From the NCBI RefSeq assembly GCF_014648115.1, contig NZ_BMQM01000001.1, positions 186,001 through 250,000 on the forward strand: 64,000 nucleotides of DNA, written 5' to 3'. Below are positions 21,386 through 29,639 of the stretch, in pieces. The DNA is from Deinococcus seoulensis (lineage in GTDB: Bacteria; Deinococcota; Deinococci; Deinococcales; Deinococcaceae). The stretch's first letter is position 1. The number at the start of each line of letters is the position of its first letter. Made by a program: the position numbers and the translations under genes. The notes under the pieces were generated by a model. That model saw only the letters and a program-made list of their open reading frames with translations. It was not told the origin of the DNA and made no database searches.

Positions 21386-23227
21386 ATGGACCTCAAGGCT
21401 CAACTCAAACAGGCGGTCGAGACGGCCGCCGCTGCCCTCGGCGCGCCGCTCGACGTGGCGATTCAGGAAACCCCGGCCACTAAACCCGGCGATTACGGCA
21501 CGCCCGCCGCGTTCCAGATCGCCAAGGCGATTGGCGGCAACCCCGCGCAGGTCGCGCAGCAGCTCGCGCAGACGGTCGTGCTGCCGCAGGGCATCAGCCG
21601 GGTGGAGGCCGCCGGGCCGTTCCTGAACTTCTTCGTGGACGTGGCCGCGTTCGTGCGTGGCGTGGTCGAACGTCCCTTCGAGATGCCCGCCCTGGGCGGC
21701 AAGGTCGTGATCGAGCACACCAGCGTCAACCCGAACAAGGAACTGCACGTGGGGCACCTGCGCAACGTGGTGCTGGGCGACTCCATGGCCCGCATCTTCC
21801 GCGCGGCCGGGCACACGGTCGAGGTGCAGAACTACATCGACGACACCGGCCGTCAGGCGGCCGAGAGCCTGTTCGCCGCCGCGCACTACGGCCTGACCTG
21901 GGACGGCACCCAGAAGTACGACCACTGGATGGGCGAAGGCTACGTGCGCCTGAACGCCGACCCCGCCAAGGCCGAACTGGAAAGCGGCATCACGGCGATC
22001 ATGCACCGCCTGGAAGCCGGTGAACTGCGCGGCGAGGTCGAGAAGATCGTGCACGCGCACCTCCAGACCTGCTTCCGCCTGGGCGCCCGCTACGACCTGC
22101 TGGCCTGGGAGTCCGACGTGGTCGGCAGCGGCTTCCTCGGGCACGGCCTGAACATCCTGGAAGGCAGCCCGTACACCAGCCACCCCACCGAGGGCAAGTT
22201 CGCCGGGGCGTTCGTGATGGACGTCTCCGCGTTCATGCCGAACCTGGAGGAATCGAACGTCGTGCTGCGCCGCAGCGACGGCACCGCCATGTACGTCGCC
22301 AAGGACGTCGGCTACCAGTTCTGGAAGTTCGGGCTGTTCGAGGGCATGAAATTCAAGCCGTTCACCACCGACCCCGAAGGCAACACCATCTGGACCAGCG
22401 CCCCCGACGGCCAGCCCGACACCGAAGGCCGTTTCGGGCACGCGCAGGAAGTCATCAACGTGATCGACTCCCGCCAGGAACACCCGCAGAAGATCGTCAA
22501 GGCGTCCCTGGGCGTGGCGGGCGAGACCGAGAAGGAAGCCCGCAGCATTCACCTGTCGTACGCCTTCGTGACCCTCGAAGGGCAGACCATCAGCGGCCGC
22601 AAGGGCGTGACGGTCAGCGCCGACGCCGCCATGGACGAGGCAATTGAAAGGGCTGCGGTAATGTTTGTTTTGAAAGAAGCTGCTACAGATAGGCCTGTCT
22701 TATCGGTGGAGGAGTCAAATGAGGTTGCAAGGCGAATTGGCATTGGCGCACTTCGTTTCGCCATGCTGAAGGCCGAACCCACCCGCAAGATCGACTTCCG
22801 CTGGGAGCAGGCCCTCGCCCTGAACGGCGACACCGCCCCCTACGTGCAGTACGCCGCCGTCCGCGCCGCGAACATCCTGCGCAAGGGTGCCGAGGCCGGG
22901 TACGCCACCGACGGCACCGGCGCCGCCTGGGACGCCCTGCCCGATATCGACCTCGCGCTCGCCAAGACGGTCGCGAAACTCCCGGAAGTCGTCGCGCAGA
23001 GTGTGCGCGCGCACTCCCCGCACGTCGTCGCGCAGTACGCGCTGGACCTCGCCACCGCCTTCAACGCCTGGTACAACGCCAAAGACAAGCAGGGCAAACC
23101 CGCCACGAACGTCCTGGCCAGCCCCGAGGGCCTGCGTGAAGCCCGCCTCGCCCTGGTGGCCCGCCTGCGCGTGGCCTTCGAGGAGACGCTGGCCCTGATC
23201 GGCATCGAGATTCCCGCCGCGATGTGA
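21386..23227 (+). CDS. argS: arginyl-tRNA synthetase
   Basis: A 613-aa class I synthetase that charges tRNA-Arg. The HIGH motif appears as KELHVGHLRNVV after EHTSVNPN, the N-terminal Add-1 domain precedes it, and the KMSK-like loop is TISGRKGVTV. The C-terminal anticodon-binding helical bundle has YAAVRAANILRKG and the usual end. A patch at 22641-22760 (residues about 419-459, just after the KMSK loop) keeps the frame and family residues but has 47.5 percent GC and codons unlike the rest (TTA, AGG, ACA, ATT). Element copies C and D flank the gene in direct orientation. Confidence 0.97.
   Translation: MDLKAQLKQAVETAAAALGAPLDVAIQETPATKPGDYGTPAAFQIAKAIGGNPAQVAQQLAQTVVLPQGISRVEAAGPFLNFFVDVAAFVRGVVERPFEMPALGGKVVIEHTSVNPNKELHVGHLRNVVLGDSMARIFRAAGHTVEVQNYIDDTGRQAAESLFAAAHYGLTWDGTQKYDHWMGEGYVRLNADPAKAELESGITAIMHRLEAGELRGEVEKIVHAHLQTCFRLGARYDLLAWESDVVGSGFLGHGLNILEGSPYTSHPTEGKFAGAFVMDVSAFMPNLEESNVVLRRSDGTAMYVAKDVGYQFWKFGLFEGMKFKPFTTDPEGNTIWTSAPDGQPDTEGRFGHAQEVINVIDSRQEHPQKIVKASLGVAGETEKEARSIHLSYAFVTLEGQTISGRKGVTVSADAAMDEAIERAAVMFVLKEAATDRPVLSVEESNEVARRIGIGALRFAMLKAEPTRKIDFRWEQALALNGDTAPYVQYAAVRAANILRKGAEAGYATDGTGAAWDALPDIDLALAKTVAKLPEVVAQSVRAHSPHVVAQYALDLATAFNAWYNAKDKQGKPATNVLASPEGLREARLALVARLRVAFEETLALIGIEIPAAM
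22641..22760 (+). other. AT-rich, codon-deviant patch inside argS
   Basis: I count 57 G/C in these 120 bases. Codons such as TTA, AGG (three times), ACA, GTA and TTG cluster here and are nearly absent from the surrounding coding sequence. The protein stays ArgRS-like across the patch. Confidence 0.9.
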
Positions 23228-23228
23228 G

Positions 23229-23362
23229 ACAGACTCCGATTGAATGGCTTGCAAAAGCCGTTCAATCCGAGCGGATGCGAGTAGGAGAGAAGCGGGTTCC
23301 GGGCGTGGAGTTGGCAGATCGGCGGTGTTCCGATCTGTCAACGAAACAGACGGAATCCGTAT
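23229..23362 (+). repeat. dispersed element copy D (full length)
   Basis: It begins 2 nt after the argS stop. First hairpin gattgaatggctt with aagccgttcaatc, second ggcagatcgg with ccgatctgtc. Confidence 0.92.
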
Positions 23363-23364
23363 GA

Positions 23365-23407
23365 GCGGACTCGGGTGGATGGTGTTCAAGGACCATTCCA
23401 CCCGACA
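23365..23407. repeat. diverged fold-back hairpin resembling copy A
   Basis: gcggactcgggtggatgg and ccattccacccg form an imperfect stem around tgttcaagga. The layout matches copy A but the sequence is different. Confidence 0.6.
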
Positions 23408-23413
23408 CAGTTG

Positions 23414-23451
23414 AGATGGGCGGCCCCGTGCAGAACCGGGGCCGCCCATCT
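23414..23451. terminator. bidirectional hairpin terminator after argS
   Basis: Perfect 15-bp inverted repeat (arms 23414-23428 and 23437-23451) between argS and the convergent exported-protein gene. Confidence 0.8.
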
Positions 23452-23466
23452 GCTGTCAGGCCTGCG

Positions 23467-23994
23467 TCAGTTCACGCGGACGCTGTTGGCGAGGTTGCGC
23501 ACGACAGCCTCGTTGCGGCTGTAGTCCTTGACGTTCCCGGCGATGGTCATGACCAGCATGCGGCCGCCGACGCTGGTGACCATCAGTTCGCGGCGCAGTT
23601 CGTCGCCCTGGCTGGGGGTGGTGAACACGAACTGCGCCCACGGGGAGCCGCCGAGCGTGACGAGGTTCGCCTTGAGGCTCTTGACGTTCGGTACCTGCGC
23701 GCGGATCACGCCGGGGAACTGCTCGACGAGTTTGGAGACCTCGTTCGCGGCGAGTTTGCTGGCGCGCCACTCGAAGGCGACACTGACCTTGCGGTCCTCG
23801 GTCATGAACACGGCGTCGGGGCGGCCGGCGGCGCTGGGGAAGGCGCTGCGGATGCCGGCGGCGCTGAGGGTCAGCAGTTTCGCGTTGGGTTCGACGGTCA
23901 CGGGGACGTTGCCGAGCTTCACGGGCACGGCGGCTGCGGCGCCAGTCAGGATCAGGCCGGCGGCGAGCGTCAGGGTCAGGGAGCGGGGCTTCAT
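23467..23994 (-). CDS. exported protein of unknown function
   Basis: I do not recognise this 175-aa protein. A clear signal peptide (residues 1-21, LTLAAGLILTGAAAAVP) predicts secretion. The mature part is a small alpha/beta domain with SVAFEWRASKLAANEVSKLVEQFPGV and a C-terminal half (WAQFVFTTPSQ, GRMLVMTIAGNV, NSVRVN) that resembles proteins handling short stress or lipid-related functions, but nothing conclusive. It contains no cysteine. It stands alone between argS and a GMC oxidoreductase. Confidence 0.82.
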   Translation of the reverse strand: MKPRSLTLTLAAGLILTGAAAAVPVKLGNVPVTVEPNAKLLTLSAAGIRSAFPSAAGRPDAVFMTEDRKVSVAFEWRASKLAANEVSKLVEQFPGVIRAQVPNVKSLKANLVTLGGSPWAQFVFTTPSQGDELRRELMVTSVGGRMLVMTIAGNVKDYSRNEAVVRNLANSVRVN

Positions 23995-24003
23995 GTCGTT
24001 GTT

Positions 24004-24009
24004 ACCCTA
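24004..24009 (-). promoter_or_regulatory. -10 element TAGGGT of the exported-protein gene
   Basis: TAGGGT on the minus strand lies 9 nt before ATG 23994. Confidence 0.5.
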
Positions 24010-24104
24010 CGCGGTCCCCCGCCGGACCTCATGAACTGAACATGAGGATCGTGCGGGGACCGTCACCTGCCCGTCAGCCGGGGCGCGGCGGCGACCGGGA
24101 ACGG

Positions 24105-25718
24105 TCATGCCTGTTGCAGCCCGCGCAGCACGAACCCGGCGGCGCGGCCGCCGATCATCATGCTCGTGGAGTTGGTGTTCGCGTGAATGATGCGCGGCAT
24201 GACGCTCGCGTCCCCGACCCACAGGCCCCGCGTGCCGTGCACGGCCAGCGTCCGGCTGACCACCGCCCCGTCACCGTCGCCCAGCGCGGCCGTCCCGACC
24301 GGGTGGTACAGCGTGGCGCACTCCTGCTGCACGTGGCGGCGCAGGCCAGCGTCGGTGCGTACGCCCTCGCCGGGCAGGACCTCGGCGCCGCGCAGGCCCG
24401 ACAGGGGAGAGGCGGCCGCCACCTCGCGCGCCTGCCGCACCCCGGCGATCAGGCTCTGCATGTCCCGCTCGTCCGACAGGTACGCCGGGTCGATGACCGG
24501 CGCGGCCTGCGGATCGGCGGACGCCAGCGTGATCCGCCCGCGACTGTGCGTGTCGACCAGCACCGGCCCGACCGAGAAGTGATTGCCGGGTTCGGTCGTG
24601 TCCCCGTGATTCCGGAAGTACGCCGGGCCGAAATGAAACTGGATGTCCGGGTCGTCCGTGCGCGGGTCCAGGCCGGGCCGGGCGTGCGAGAACGCACTCG
24701 CCTCGGCCACGTTGCTGCTCAGGGGGCCGCTGCGGTTCCAGAGGTAACGGGCGAGCGCCTCGGCCTGCGGCACGCGGTCCAGCGACGTCAGGCGCGAGCG
24801 TGTGATGACCGGTACCGCCAGGTGATCCTGAAGGCCGCCGCCCACGCCGGGCAGGTTCACGTGCGTCTCGATGCCGTGCCGGTCCAGTTCGGTGCGTGGC
24901 CCGACGCCCGAGAGCATCAGCAGGTGTGGAGTCTGCACCGCGCCCGCCGCAAGCAGGACCGCGCCCGCCGGGGCGTCCAGCGTGCGCCCCTGATGCCGCA
25001 GCCGCACGCCCACCGCGCGCCGCGTGGTCCCGCTGCCCGACCACAACACGCGCAGGACGTGCGCGCCGGTCAGGACCGTCAGGTTCGGGTGGTTCAGCAC
25101 CGGCTTCAGGAACGCCCGGAACGCGCTGTAACGCTCGCCGCGCAGGTGGTTGCTTTCCAGCAGCGCCGCGCCCTCCAGCACCCCGTCATTGAAGGAACCG
25201 ACCAGCGGCACGCCCAGCCCCAGCGCCGCCGAGCGCACGAACGCCTCGCTCAGCGCGTGCGACCCGGCCCGCGCGCCCGCCGGCATCGGGCCGTCCGTGC
25301 CGCGCGCCGCCGACAGCTCACCCCGGAACGACTCCTGCGCCCGGAACTCCGGCAGCACGTCCTCCCAGGTCCAGCCCTCGCCCCAGCTGTCGAAATCCCG
25401 CCTGGAACCGCGAATCCAGATGGTCGCGTTGATGGCGCTGCTGCCGCCCAGCACCTTCCCGCGCGGCCAGTAGAACGCCCGCCCGCCCGCATGCTCCTGC
25501 GGGGTGGTCGTCAGGTTCCAGTCCACGGCGCTGCGGAACAGTTTCGGGAACGCGCCGGGCGCGCGGATCAGCGGGTTGGTGTCCGGCCCGCCCGCCTCCA
25601 GCAGCAGCACCCGCGCCCCCGCGTCCAGCAGCCGCCTCGCCGCGACGCACCCGCCCGACCCGGCACCAACGATCACGACATCCGCGCCCCCGCGCGACTC
25701 CAGAGGATTCAGCTTCAT
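24105..25718 (-). CDS. GMC family FAD-dependent oxidoreductase (choline dehydrogenase-like)
   Basis: A 537-aa flavoenzyme from ATG 25718. The FAD-binding motif DVVIVGAGSGGCVAARRL and LLLEAGG are at the N-terminus, then the GMC signature region YWPRGKVLGGSSAINATIW. The active-site pair is visible near the C-terminus: His in LYHPVGTAALGD and Asn in HANTNSTSMMIGGRAA. GMC enzymes oxidise alcohols; choline, glucose and other alcohols are all possible, and the substrate is not evident. No betaine aldehyde dehydrogenase is nearby. An in-frame GTG two codons upstream is a possible alternative start. Confidence 0.92.
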   Translation of the reverse strand: MKLNPLESRGGADVVIVGAGSGGCVAARRLLDAGARVLLLEAGGPDTNPLIRAPGAFPKLFRSAVDWNLTTTPQEHAGGRAFYWPRGKVLGGSSAINATIWIRGSRRDFDSWGEGWTWEDVLPEFRAQESFRGELSAARGTDGPMPAGARAGSHALSEAFVRSAALGLGVPLVGSFNDGVLEGAALLESNHLRGERYSAFRAFLKPVLNHPNLTVLTGAHVLRVLWSGSGTTRRAVGVRLRHQGRTLDAPAGAVLLAAGAVQTPHLLMLSGVGPRTELDRHGIETHVNLPGVGGGLQDHLAVPVITRSRLTSLDRVPQAEALARYLWNRSGPLSSNVAEASAFSHARPGLDPRTDDPDIQFHFGPAYFRNHGDTTEPGNHFSVGPVLVDTHSRGRITLASADPQAAPVIDPAYLSDERDMQSLIAGVRQAREVAAASPLSGLRGAEVLPGEGVRTDAGLRRHVQQECATLYHPVGTAALGDGDGAVVSRTLAVHGTRGLWVGDASVMPRIIHANTNSTSMMIGGRAAGFVLRGLQQA

Positions 25719-25726
25719 TTGCACCG

Positions 25727-25732
25727 AGTATA
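25727..25732 (-). promoter_or_regulatory. -10 element TATACT of the GMC oxidoreductase gene
   Basis: A near-consensus hexamer 8 nt before ATG 25718, inside a 61-nt divergent spacer shared with argJ. Confidence 0.6.
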
Positions 25733-25766
25733 GACCCGACCCCGACCTGCGCGGCCCGCCGCCCGC

Positions 25767-25772
25767 TACACT
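25767..25772 (+). promoter_or_regulatory. -10 element TACACT of argJ
   Basis: TACACT lies 7 nt before ATG 25780. Confidence 0.6.
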
Positions 25773-25779
25773 CCCCTGC

Positions 25780-26937
25780 ATGAGTGGCCTGACGTTCCCC
25801 ACCGGCTTCACCGCCGCCGCCATGGCGGCCGGTATCAAACCCAGCGGCAAGACCGACCTGAGCGGCGTGACCAGCCGCACCGACTGCACCTGGGCCTTCG
25901 CGGGCACGCGCAGCACCACCGCCGCCGCCTGCGTCACCCGAAACCGCGAGCTGTACGCGCACGGAGCCCCCATCCGCGCGCTGCTGGTCAATGCCGGGAA
26001 CGCGAACGCCGCCACCGGACGGCGCGGCGCGAACGACAACGCCGACATGGCCGACGCCTTCGGCAGTGTCCTGAACGTGGACCCCGGGGCCGTCCTGACC
26101 GCCAGCACCGGCATCATCGGGCACCTGCTGCCCATGGACAAGGTCCTGAGCGGCATCGAGCACCTGCCGGACGAACTCGGCAGCGCCGCCGACCCCTTCG
26201 CCGCCGCGATCATGACCACCGACACGCACCCCAAGACCGCGACCGCCACCCTCAGCAGCGGCGCGCGCATCGTCGGGACCGCCAAGGGCAGCGGCATGAT
26301 CCACCCGGACATGGCCACCATGTTCGCCTTCGCCTTCACCGACGCCGCCATCGACCAGACGGCGCTGCGCGAGGCGTTCCCCGCCATCGTGAACCGCACC
26401 TTCAACGCCGTCACCGTCGACGGCGACACCAGCACCAACGACATGGCCGTCGTCCTGTGCAACGGCGAGGCCGGACCCGCCGACCTGACCGAGTTCCTGA
26501 CCGCACTGGAAGGCGTCATGCGCGACCTCGCCCGCCAGATTGCCGCCGACGGTGAGGGAGCCACGAAACTCCTGACCGTGCAGGTCAGCGGCGCCCGCAC
26601 CGAGGCCGAGGCCCTCGCCGCCGCCCGCACCTGCTGCGTCAGTCCCCTGCTGAAAAGCGCCGTGCACGGCAACGACCCCAACTGGGGCCGCGTGATCATG
26701 GCCGTCGGCCGCAGCGGCGCGCAGGCCGACATCGAACGCCTGACCGTCAGCGTGCAGGGCCACCCCGTCTTCGGCGGCAAACCGCTCCCGTACGACGACG
26801 CGCAGGTCAGCGCCAGCATGAAAGCCGACGAGGTCATCTTCACCATCGACCTCGGCGTCGGCGACGCCCACGGCGAAGCCTGGGGCTGCGACCTCAGCGC
26901 CGAATACGTCAGCATCAACGCCGACTACACCACCTGA
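25780..26937 (+). CDS. argJ: bifunctional ornithine acetyltransferase / N-acetylglutamate synthase
   Basis: A 385-aa ArgJ that recycles the acetyl group from N-acetylornithine to glutamate in arginine synthesis. It is made as a proenzyme that cleaves itself before a Thr, here in KGSGMIHPDMATMFAF. Other signatures are LLVNAGNANAATG and NDMAVVLCNGEAG, and the NDPNWGRVIMAVGR segment near the C-terminus. Start fixed by the leaderless -10. argC lies 15 kb away and is not linked. Confidence 0.96.
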   Translation: MSGLTFPTGFTAAAMAAGIKPSGKTDLSGVTSRTDCTWAFAGTRSTTAAACVTRNRELYAHGAPIRALLVNAGNANAATGRRGANDNADMADAFGSVLNVDPGAVLTASTGIIGHLLPMDKVLSGIEHLPDELGSAADPFAAAIMTTDTHPKTATATLSSGARIVGTAKGSGMIHPDMATMFAFAFTDAAIDQTALREAFPAIVNRTFNAVTVDGDTSTNDMAVVLCNGEAGPADLTEFLTALEGVMRDLARQIAADGEGATKLLTVQVSGARTEAEALAAARTCCVSPLLKSAVHGNDPNWGRVIMAVGRSGAQADIERLTVSVQGHPVFGGKPLPYDDAQVSASMKADEVIFTIDLGVGDAHGEAWGCDLSAEYVSINADYTT

Positions 26938-26992
26938 ACGGAAGGCGTTCACGGTTTCTTACCCGTCAAGCGGCCGTGTCTGCCGCACGGCG

Positions 26993-26998
26993 TAGGGT
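26993..26998 (+). promoter_or_regulatory. -10 element TAGGGT of the gene at 27005
   Basis: TAGGGT is 6 nt before ATG 27005. Confidence 0.55.
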
Positions 26999-27004
26999 GC
27001 GGGC

Positions 27005-27766
27005 ATGTCAGGTTCTGCTGCTCCCCTCGTTCGTGGCTCGGCGCTGGCGCGTCCGCTGGACTTCTCGTACCCGTCCAACCGGGTTGCGGCGGCCGGAAGT
27101 GCCGGGGCGGCGCTGCTGGCCCTGGCGTTCGGGCGGCCCTGGGCGCAGGCGGCAGGTGTGGGGGGCGCGGCGTTCCTGGCGTGGGCGACGGCGCGGGAAC
27201 TCGACCCGGACCACCCGGTCACGGCGAATGCGGCGCTGCCAGTCGCGGCGGCCGTGGCCCTGCTGGGCGGCGCGGGCAACCCCCTGGCGGGACTGGCGGT
27301 CCTGAGCGGCCTGCGCCTGATCGCAGGCACGACCGGCGAGTCTGCCACCAGCGCCGACCACGCGGGGCTGCTGCTGCAAAGCCTGCTGGCCGGAGCGTCG
27401 GGTGAGCGGGCGGCGGCGCTGCTGGTCGGGGCAGCGCCCCTCCTCACGCCGGAGGCGCACAGCACCCTCCCGGCCGCCGGGGCGCTGATCCCCACCCTGG
27501 CCCGCCCCGCCGGGTTCTCGTGGGGGTCGGCGCTGCTGGCCGTGTCCGTCCTGCCGCTGGCCCGCACCCTGACCATGCCAGAGAAAGTCACGAGCGTCTG
27601 CGACCGCGCCGAGCGGCCCGTACGCGCCGCCGAGGTGCAACTGGCCCGCCACGCCGCCGTCCTCACCCTGGGGGCCGGACTGCTGACGCGCCGCACGCAG
27701 GGACTGGTGCCGCTGGCCGCCGCCCTCCTGACCGTCGCCGCCCGCCGCGCAGGCAGCACCCCCTGA
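27005..27766 (+). CDS. alanine-rich membrane protein of unknown function
   Basis: I do not recognise this 253-aa protein. It is strongly Ala/Leu/Gly-rich with several hydrophobic segments: about residues 24-60, 75-105, 120-150, 160-185 and 215-240. A polar piece near residues 185-205 (PEKVTSVCDRAERPVRAAEV) separates the last two. There is no signal peptide cleavage site. It sits between argJ and a TspO-like gene. Dispersed repeat copy E begins directly after the stop codon. Confidence 0.72.
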   Translation: MSGSAAPLVRGSALARPLDFSYPSNRVAAAGSAGAALLALAFGRPWAQAAGVGGAAFLAWATARELDPDHPVTANAALPVAAAVALLGGAGNPLAGLAVLSGLRLIAGTTGESATSADHAGLLLQSLLAGASGERAAALLVGAAPLLTPEAHSTLPAAGALIPTLARPAGFSWGSALLAVSVLPLARTLTMPEKVTSVCDRAERPVRAAEVQLARHAAVLTLGAGLLTRRTQGLVPLAAALLTVAARRAGSTP

Positions 27767-27854
27767 TTGTTTCGCTGACCATCCGGAACCCGCTTCTCTC
27801 CCACTCGCATCGGCTGGGACCCAGCGACCTCGTAAGTTCAATCCGGGTCCGTAT
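27767..27854 (-). repeat. dispersed element copy E (reverse orientation, internal deletion)
   Basis: Read on the minus strand it runs catacggacccgg to cagcgaaacaa. It lacks most of the second hairpin and is diverged. Confidence 0.75.
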
Positions 27855-27969
27855 GGGCGTCACCGCCGCCGCGCCCTGCGGTCCGGCCCGTGTTTACGTG
27901 CTCTTCATGCGGGGAGCGGCGTTCACGGAACCGTCAGCGTTCTGACACCTTGCCCGCCGCGTCCCCTCC

Positions 27970-27975
27970 TACCCT
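27970..27975 (+). promoter_or_regulatory. -10 element TACCCT of the TspO-like gene
   Basis: TACCCT is 6 nt before ATG 27982. Confidence 0.6.
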
Positions 27976-27981
27976 GAAGGC

Positions 27982-28734
27982 ATGACAGGAATCGCCCGGC
28001 AGGTCACACTGGTGCTCGCCACCCTCCTGACCCTCATCATGAATTACCTCAGCAACGCGCTGCCCCTGTTCGGGAACTCGAACAAGGAGGTCAGTGACGC
28101 CCTCCCCAACGCCTTCACGCCCGCCGGACTGACGTTCGCCGTGTGGGGTCCGATCTTCCTTGGCCTGCTGGTGTTCGCCGTGTACCAGGCGCTGCCCGCC
28201 CAGCGCGGCGAGCGGTACGACCGGCTGTTCTGGCCGTTCCTGCTGGGCAACCTGCTGAACGTGTCCTGGCTGCTGGCCTTCCAGAGCCTGAACTTCGCGC
28301 TGAGCGTGCCGGTCATGCTGGCCCTGCTGGGCAGCCTCGTGTGGCTGTACCTGACCGTCCGTGACCTGCGCCCCCAGGGTGCCGAGGTCTGGACGCTGCA
28401 ACTGCCGTCCAGCATCTACCTCGCGTGGATCAGTGTCGCGACCATCGCCAACATCACGGCGTTCCTGGTGAGTGCCGGGGTGACGGGCGGCGCGCTGGGC
28501 ATCAGCGCTCCCGTCTGGAGTGCCCTGCTGGTCGTGATTGCCGCCGTGATCGGCGTGTTCTTCCTGACCCGCTTCCACGATTACGCCTTCGCGGCCGTGC
28601 TGCTGTGGGCCTTCTACGGCGTGTACGTCGCCCGCCCGGACGCCGCCACCGTCGTCACGGGAGTGGCTGTCGCCGCCGTGATCGTCGTCCTGGGGGCACT
28701 GCTGAGCCTGCGCGGCCGCCGACCCCTGATGTAA
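27982..28734 (+). CDS. tryptophan-rich sensory protein / TspO-MBR-like membrane protein
   Basis: A 250-aa polytopic membrane protein with about seven hydrophobic segments. It contains FTPAGLTFAVWGPIFLGLLVF, split by the TspO-type P-x-x-x-F-x-x-x-W-x-x-I core, then the conserved Asn in LGNLLNVSWLLAF and a later IYLAWISVATIAN. These match the long bacterial relatives of TspO rather than the 160-aa classical TspO. The function of this subgroup is not known; classical TspO binds porphyrins. The gene stands alone. Confidence 0.78.
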   Translation: MTGIARQVTLVLATLLTLIMNYLSNALPLFGNSNKEVSDALPNAFTPAGLTFAVWGPIFLGLLVFAVYQALPAQRGERYDRLFWPFLLGNLLNVSWLLAFQSLNFALSVPVMLALLGSLVWLYLTVRDLRPQGAEVWTLQLPSSIYLAWISVATIANITAFLVSAGVTGGALGISAPVWSALLVVIAAVIGVFFLTRFHDYAFAAVLLWAFYGVYVARPDAATVVTGVAVAAVIVVLGALLSLRGRRPLM

Positions 28735-28829
28735 CGCGGGCCACGGCAGGGAATACAGGTGGGGGGGTGGGGCCGGAAAGTGGCCCTGCCCCCACTGCTT
28801 TCCCGGCCACCTGTGGGCCGCGCAGCCGG

Positions 28830-28835
28830 TAGACT
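28830..28835 (+). promoter_or_regulatory. -10 element TAGACT of the aroE-like gene
   Basis: TAGACT is 8 nt before ATG 28844. Confidence 0.55.
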
Positions 28836-28843
28836 GCGGGTCA

Positions 28844-29596
28844 ATGCCTGCGTCCGACACGCCCCTCGCCCTGATCGGCTACCCCGCCCCGGCGGCCCGC
28901 GCCCTGCGTGACCTCGGCCTGATCGCCGTGAACGTCCCCGTAGACGACCCCCGCGCCGTCATGGACGCCTGCCGCGCCCTGCACTTCACGGGCGCGCTGG
29001 TGCACGACAGTCAGCAGATTCACCTGCTGGACGCCGTCACGCCCGACACCACCGCCCGCCGCGTGGGCCGCGTGGACGCCATCTCGTTCGCGGGCGAACC
29101 GCACGGCACCTTCGCGCTCAGCGACGCCCTGACCGACACCCTGGAAGCCAGCGGGTACGCCACGCGCGGCGCCGCCGCCCTGCTGATCGGCACGGACGCC
29201 CACGACCTCGCCCTGGCCCTCCCGCTGGCCCGCCTGGGCTTCACGGACATCGGCGTGGCTGCCGAGAGCCTTCCGGAAGCCGAACGTGCCGTGCGGGAAC
29301 TCCCGGCCGGACTGCGCGCCTTCGCGCTCAGCCGCCGCGACCCCACCTGTCAGGGCTTCGCGGAACGCGCCGACCTGATCGTCCTGACCGGCGGTTCCCT
29401 GCCCGCTGGCCTGATTCAGCCGTACCACACCCTGATCGACCTGACCGGCCGCATCAACGCCGAACGCAGCGGCGCCAGCCGGGTGGACCTGAGCCGCCTG
29501 CCCCTGCGCCGCCTCGCGCGGCAACTCGCGCACGCCACCGATCAGCGTTTCCACCCGAACGAACTCGAACCCGTCCTGCCGGCGCTGAGCAGCTGA
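28844..29596 (+). CDS. shikimate dehydrogenase-like protein lacking catalytic residues
   Basis: A 250-aa protein that aligns by eye with AroE at 5660. GRVDAISFAGEPHGTFALSD parallels the AroE piece GAVNTIVHRDGQLHGDNTD, including the spacing after it (DALTDTLEASGY against GLRDALYDAGY). The Rossmann turn is replaced by ALLIGTDAHDLALALPL in place of VLGAGGAARAA, so the NADP-binding glycines are lost. The catalytic Lys (SLPHKE) is replaced by GALVHDSQQ, and the catalytic Asp of HGDNTD by Phe/Ala. It is therefore unlikely to be an active dehydrogenase. Regulatory or structural roles are possible. It converges on holA. Confidence 0.8.
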   Translation: MPASDTPLALIGYPAPAARALRDLGLIAVNVPVDDPRAVMDACRALHFTGALVHDSQQIHLLDAVTPDTTARRVGRVDAISFAGEPHGTFALSDALTDTLEASGYATRGAAALLIGTDAHDLALALPLARLGFTDIGVAAESLPEAERAVRELPAGLRAFALSRRDPTCQGFAERADLIVLTGGSLPAGLIQPYHTLIDLTGRINAERSGASRVDLSRLPLRRLARQLAHATDQRFHPNELEPVLPALSS

Positions 29597-29639
29597 CAGA
29601 GGTCAGACACCGATCCACTGTCCTCAGACGCCCACCTGC

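Noticed and set aside
22641..22760. AT-rich stretch in argS as an insertion or frameshift
   Set aside because: The reading frame continues, the length matches ArgRS, and the local protein sequence fits the family. It is replaced sequence rather than inserted sequence.
28735..28843. G-rich hairpin after the TspO-like gene as a terminator
   Set aside because: The arms (gtggggc and gcccccac) pair only with a bulge and there is no T-run, so I did not list it.
28844..29596. Annotation as a second active shikimate dehydrogenase
   Set aside because: The catalytic Lys and Asp and the NADP-binding turn are missing.
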